Below are positions 5,157 to 5,300 of a stretch of DNA of 5,300 bases, one piece after another (within the stretch, counting starts at the first letter, position 1; each line of letters begins with the position of its first letter). Under the pieces are notes generated by a model. The model saw only the letters and a list, made by a program, of their open reading frames with translations, did no database searches and was not told the DNA's origin. Both the position numbers and the translations under genes were made by a program. Origin of the DNA: an uncultured Chloroflexota bacterium (GTDB lineage Bacteria; Chloroflexota; Anaerolineae; Aggregatilineales; Phototrophicaceae); assembly GCA_937942935.1 (NCBI GenBank), contig CALDGT010000834.1, forward strand, positions 1-5,300, read 5' to 3'.

Positions 5157-5300
5157 CGTTTGGCTGACGTGCAAGTCGGTGATGAAATCCCCTCTGCGGA
5201 TGGCACACACAGCATTGTGGATGCTGTCATCCTGACCGATGGTACGGCAGAGGTGTATCATCTCACCGTAGATGAGGCACACACCTATTTCGTCGGTGAC
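5157..5300 (+). CDS. Start of a further Hint-led toxin module (3' cut by window end)
   Basis: The frame opens after an in-frame TAG at 5154-5156 and continues to the window edge; TTG 5160 is the only early start codon and has no ribosome site. The translation reads RLADVQVGDEIPSADGTHS, then IVDAVILTDGTAEVYHLTVD, then EAHTYFVGD. This is the C-terminal half of a Hint domain: the LADVQVGDEI turn seen in Hint/intein domains, then the strands leading to the (missing) HN cleavage pair. The last 55 bases equal those of cassette D, but here about 30 more Hint residues are kept upstream, so the break in the parent gene lies at a different point. It follows the cassette D terminator by about 20 bases and presumably carries another toxin tail beyond the window. 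Confidence 0.7.
5246..5300 (+). repeat. Hint-end direct repeat, copy 2 (runs off the window)
   Basis: This is identical to 4286-4340 over its whole visible length and in the same reading frame. Together the copies flank the cassette D toxin and immunity genes, so recombination between them would excise or duplicate that unit (about 960 bases). Confidence 0.92.

Noticed and set aside
5023..5282. Three overlapping - strand open frames across the terminator and Hint fragment
   Set aside because: They cross a clear hairpin terminator and are antisense to a recognisable Hint sequence that is repeated exactly elsewhere in the window.

Overview
This window looks like part of a tandem array of displaced ('orphan') toxin C-terminal / immunity cassettes from polymorphic toxin loci. 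At least five cassettes, all on the + strand, sit head to tail. Each toxin piece opens abruptly inside a conserved leader, either a hydrophobic/glycine-rich pre-toxin segment or the 3' end of a Hint (intein-like self-cleaving) domain. It then switches to an unrelated C-terminal domain and is followed within about 1-15 bases by one or two small genes in the position of immunity genes. The host cannot be named from the sequence. Hint-led toxins, pentapeptide-repeat proteins and a mosaic of GC-richer leaders with AT-rich tails would suit a free-living bacterium with many polymorphic toxins (Chloroflexota or Cyanobacteria are possible), but this is only an impression.

Layout. Cassette A (window start to 1182): a leader tail fused to a class I SAM methyltransferase-like domain, then an unknown 132-residue protein. 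Cassette B (about 1218-2420): the same leader, 127/128 bases identical over the shared part, fused to a domain resembling circularly permuted NlpC/P60 or LRAT-like papain-fold enzymes, then an unknown 83-residue protein and a hairpin terminator. Cassette C (about 2423-4221): a related but divergent leader with a short, probably frameshifted tail, then two paralogous pentapeptide-repeat proteins. Cassette D (4263-5136): the last residues of a Hint domain fused to a toxin with a perfect JAMM-type metal-binding motif, then an unknown 90-residue protein and a terminator. Cassette E (about 5157 to the window end): the beginning of another Hint-led module, sharing 55 identical bases with cassette D up to the window edge.

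How it could work together. In established polymorphic toxin biology, a full-length toxin at the main locus can swap its C-terminal tail by recombination with downstream orphan cassettes through the shared leader sequence, and the immunity genes protect the cell. Several features here fit that model. The leaders are near-identical repeats, and the toxin fragments lack convincing translation starts while three of the five immunity-position genes have good or overlapping Shine-Dalgarno sites. The junction between conserved and variable sequence falls at a sharp point. Two different leader types (pre-toxin and Hint) in one array suggest that two parent toxins, or two recombination handles of one parent, are served. 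The full-length parent is not in the window. All functional assignments come from motifs read by eye.
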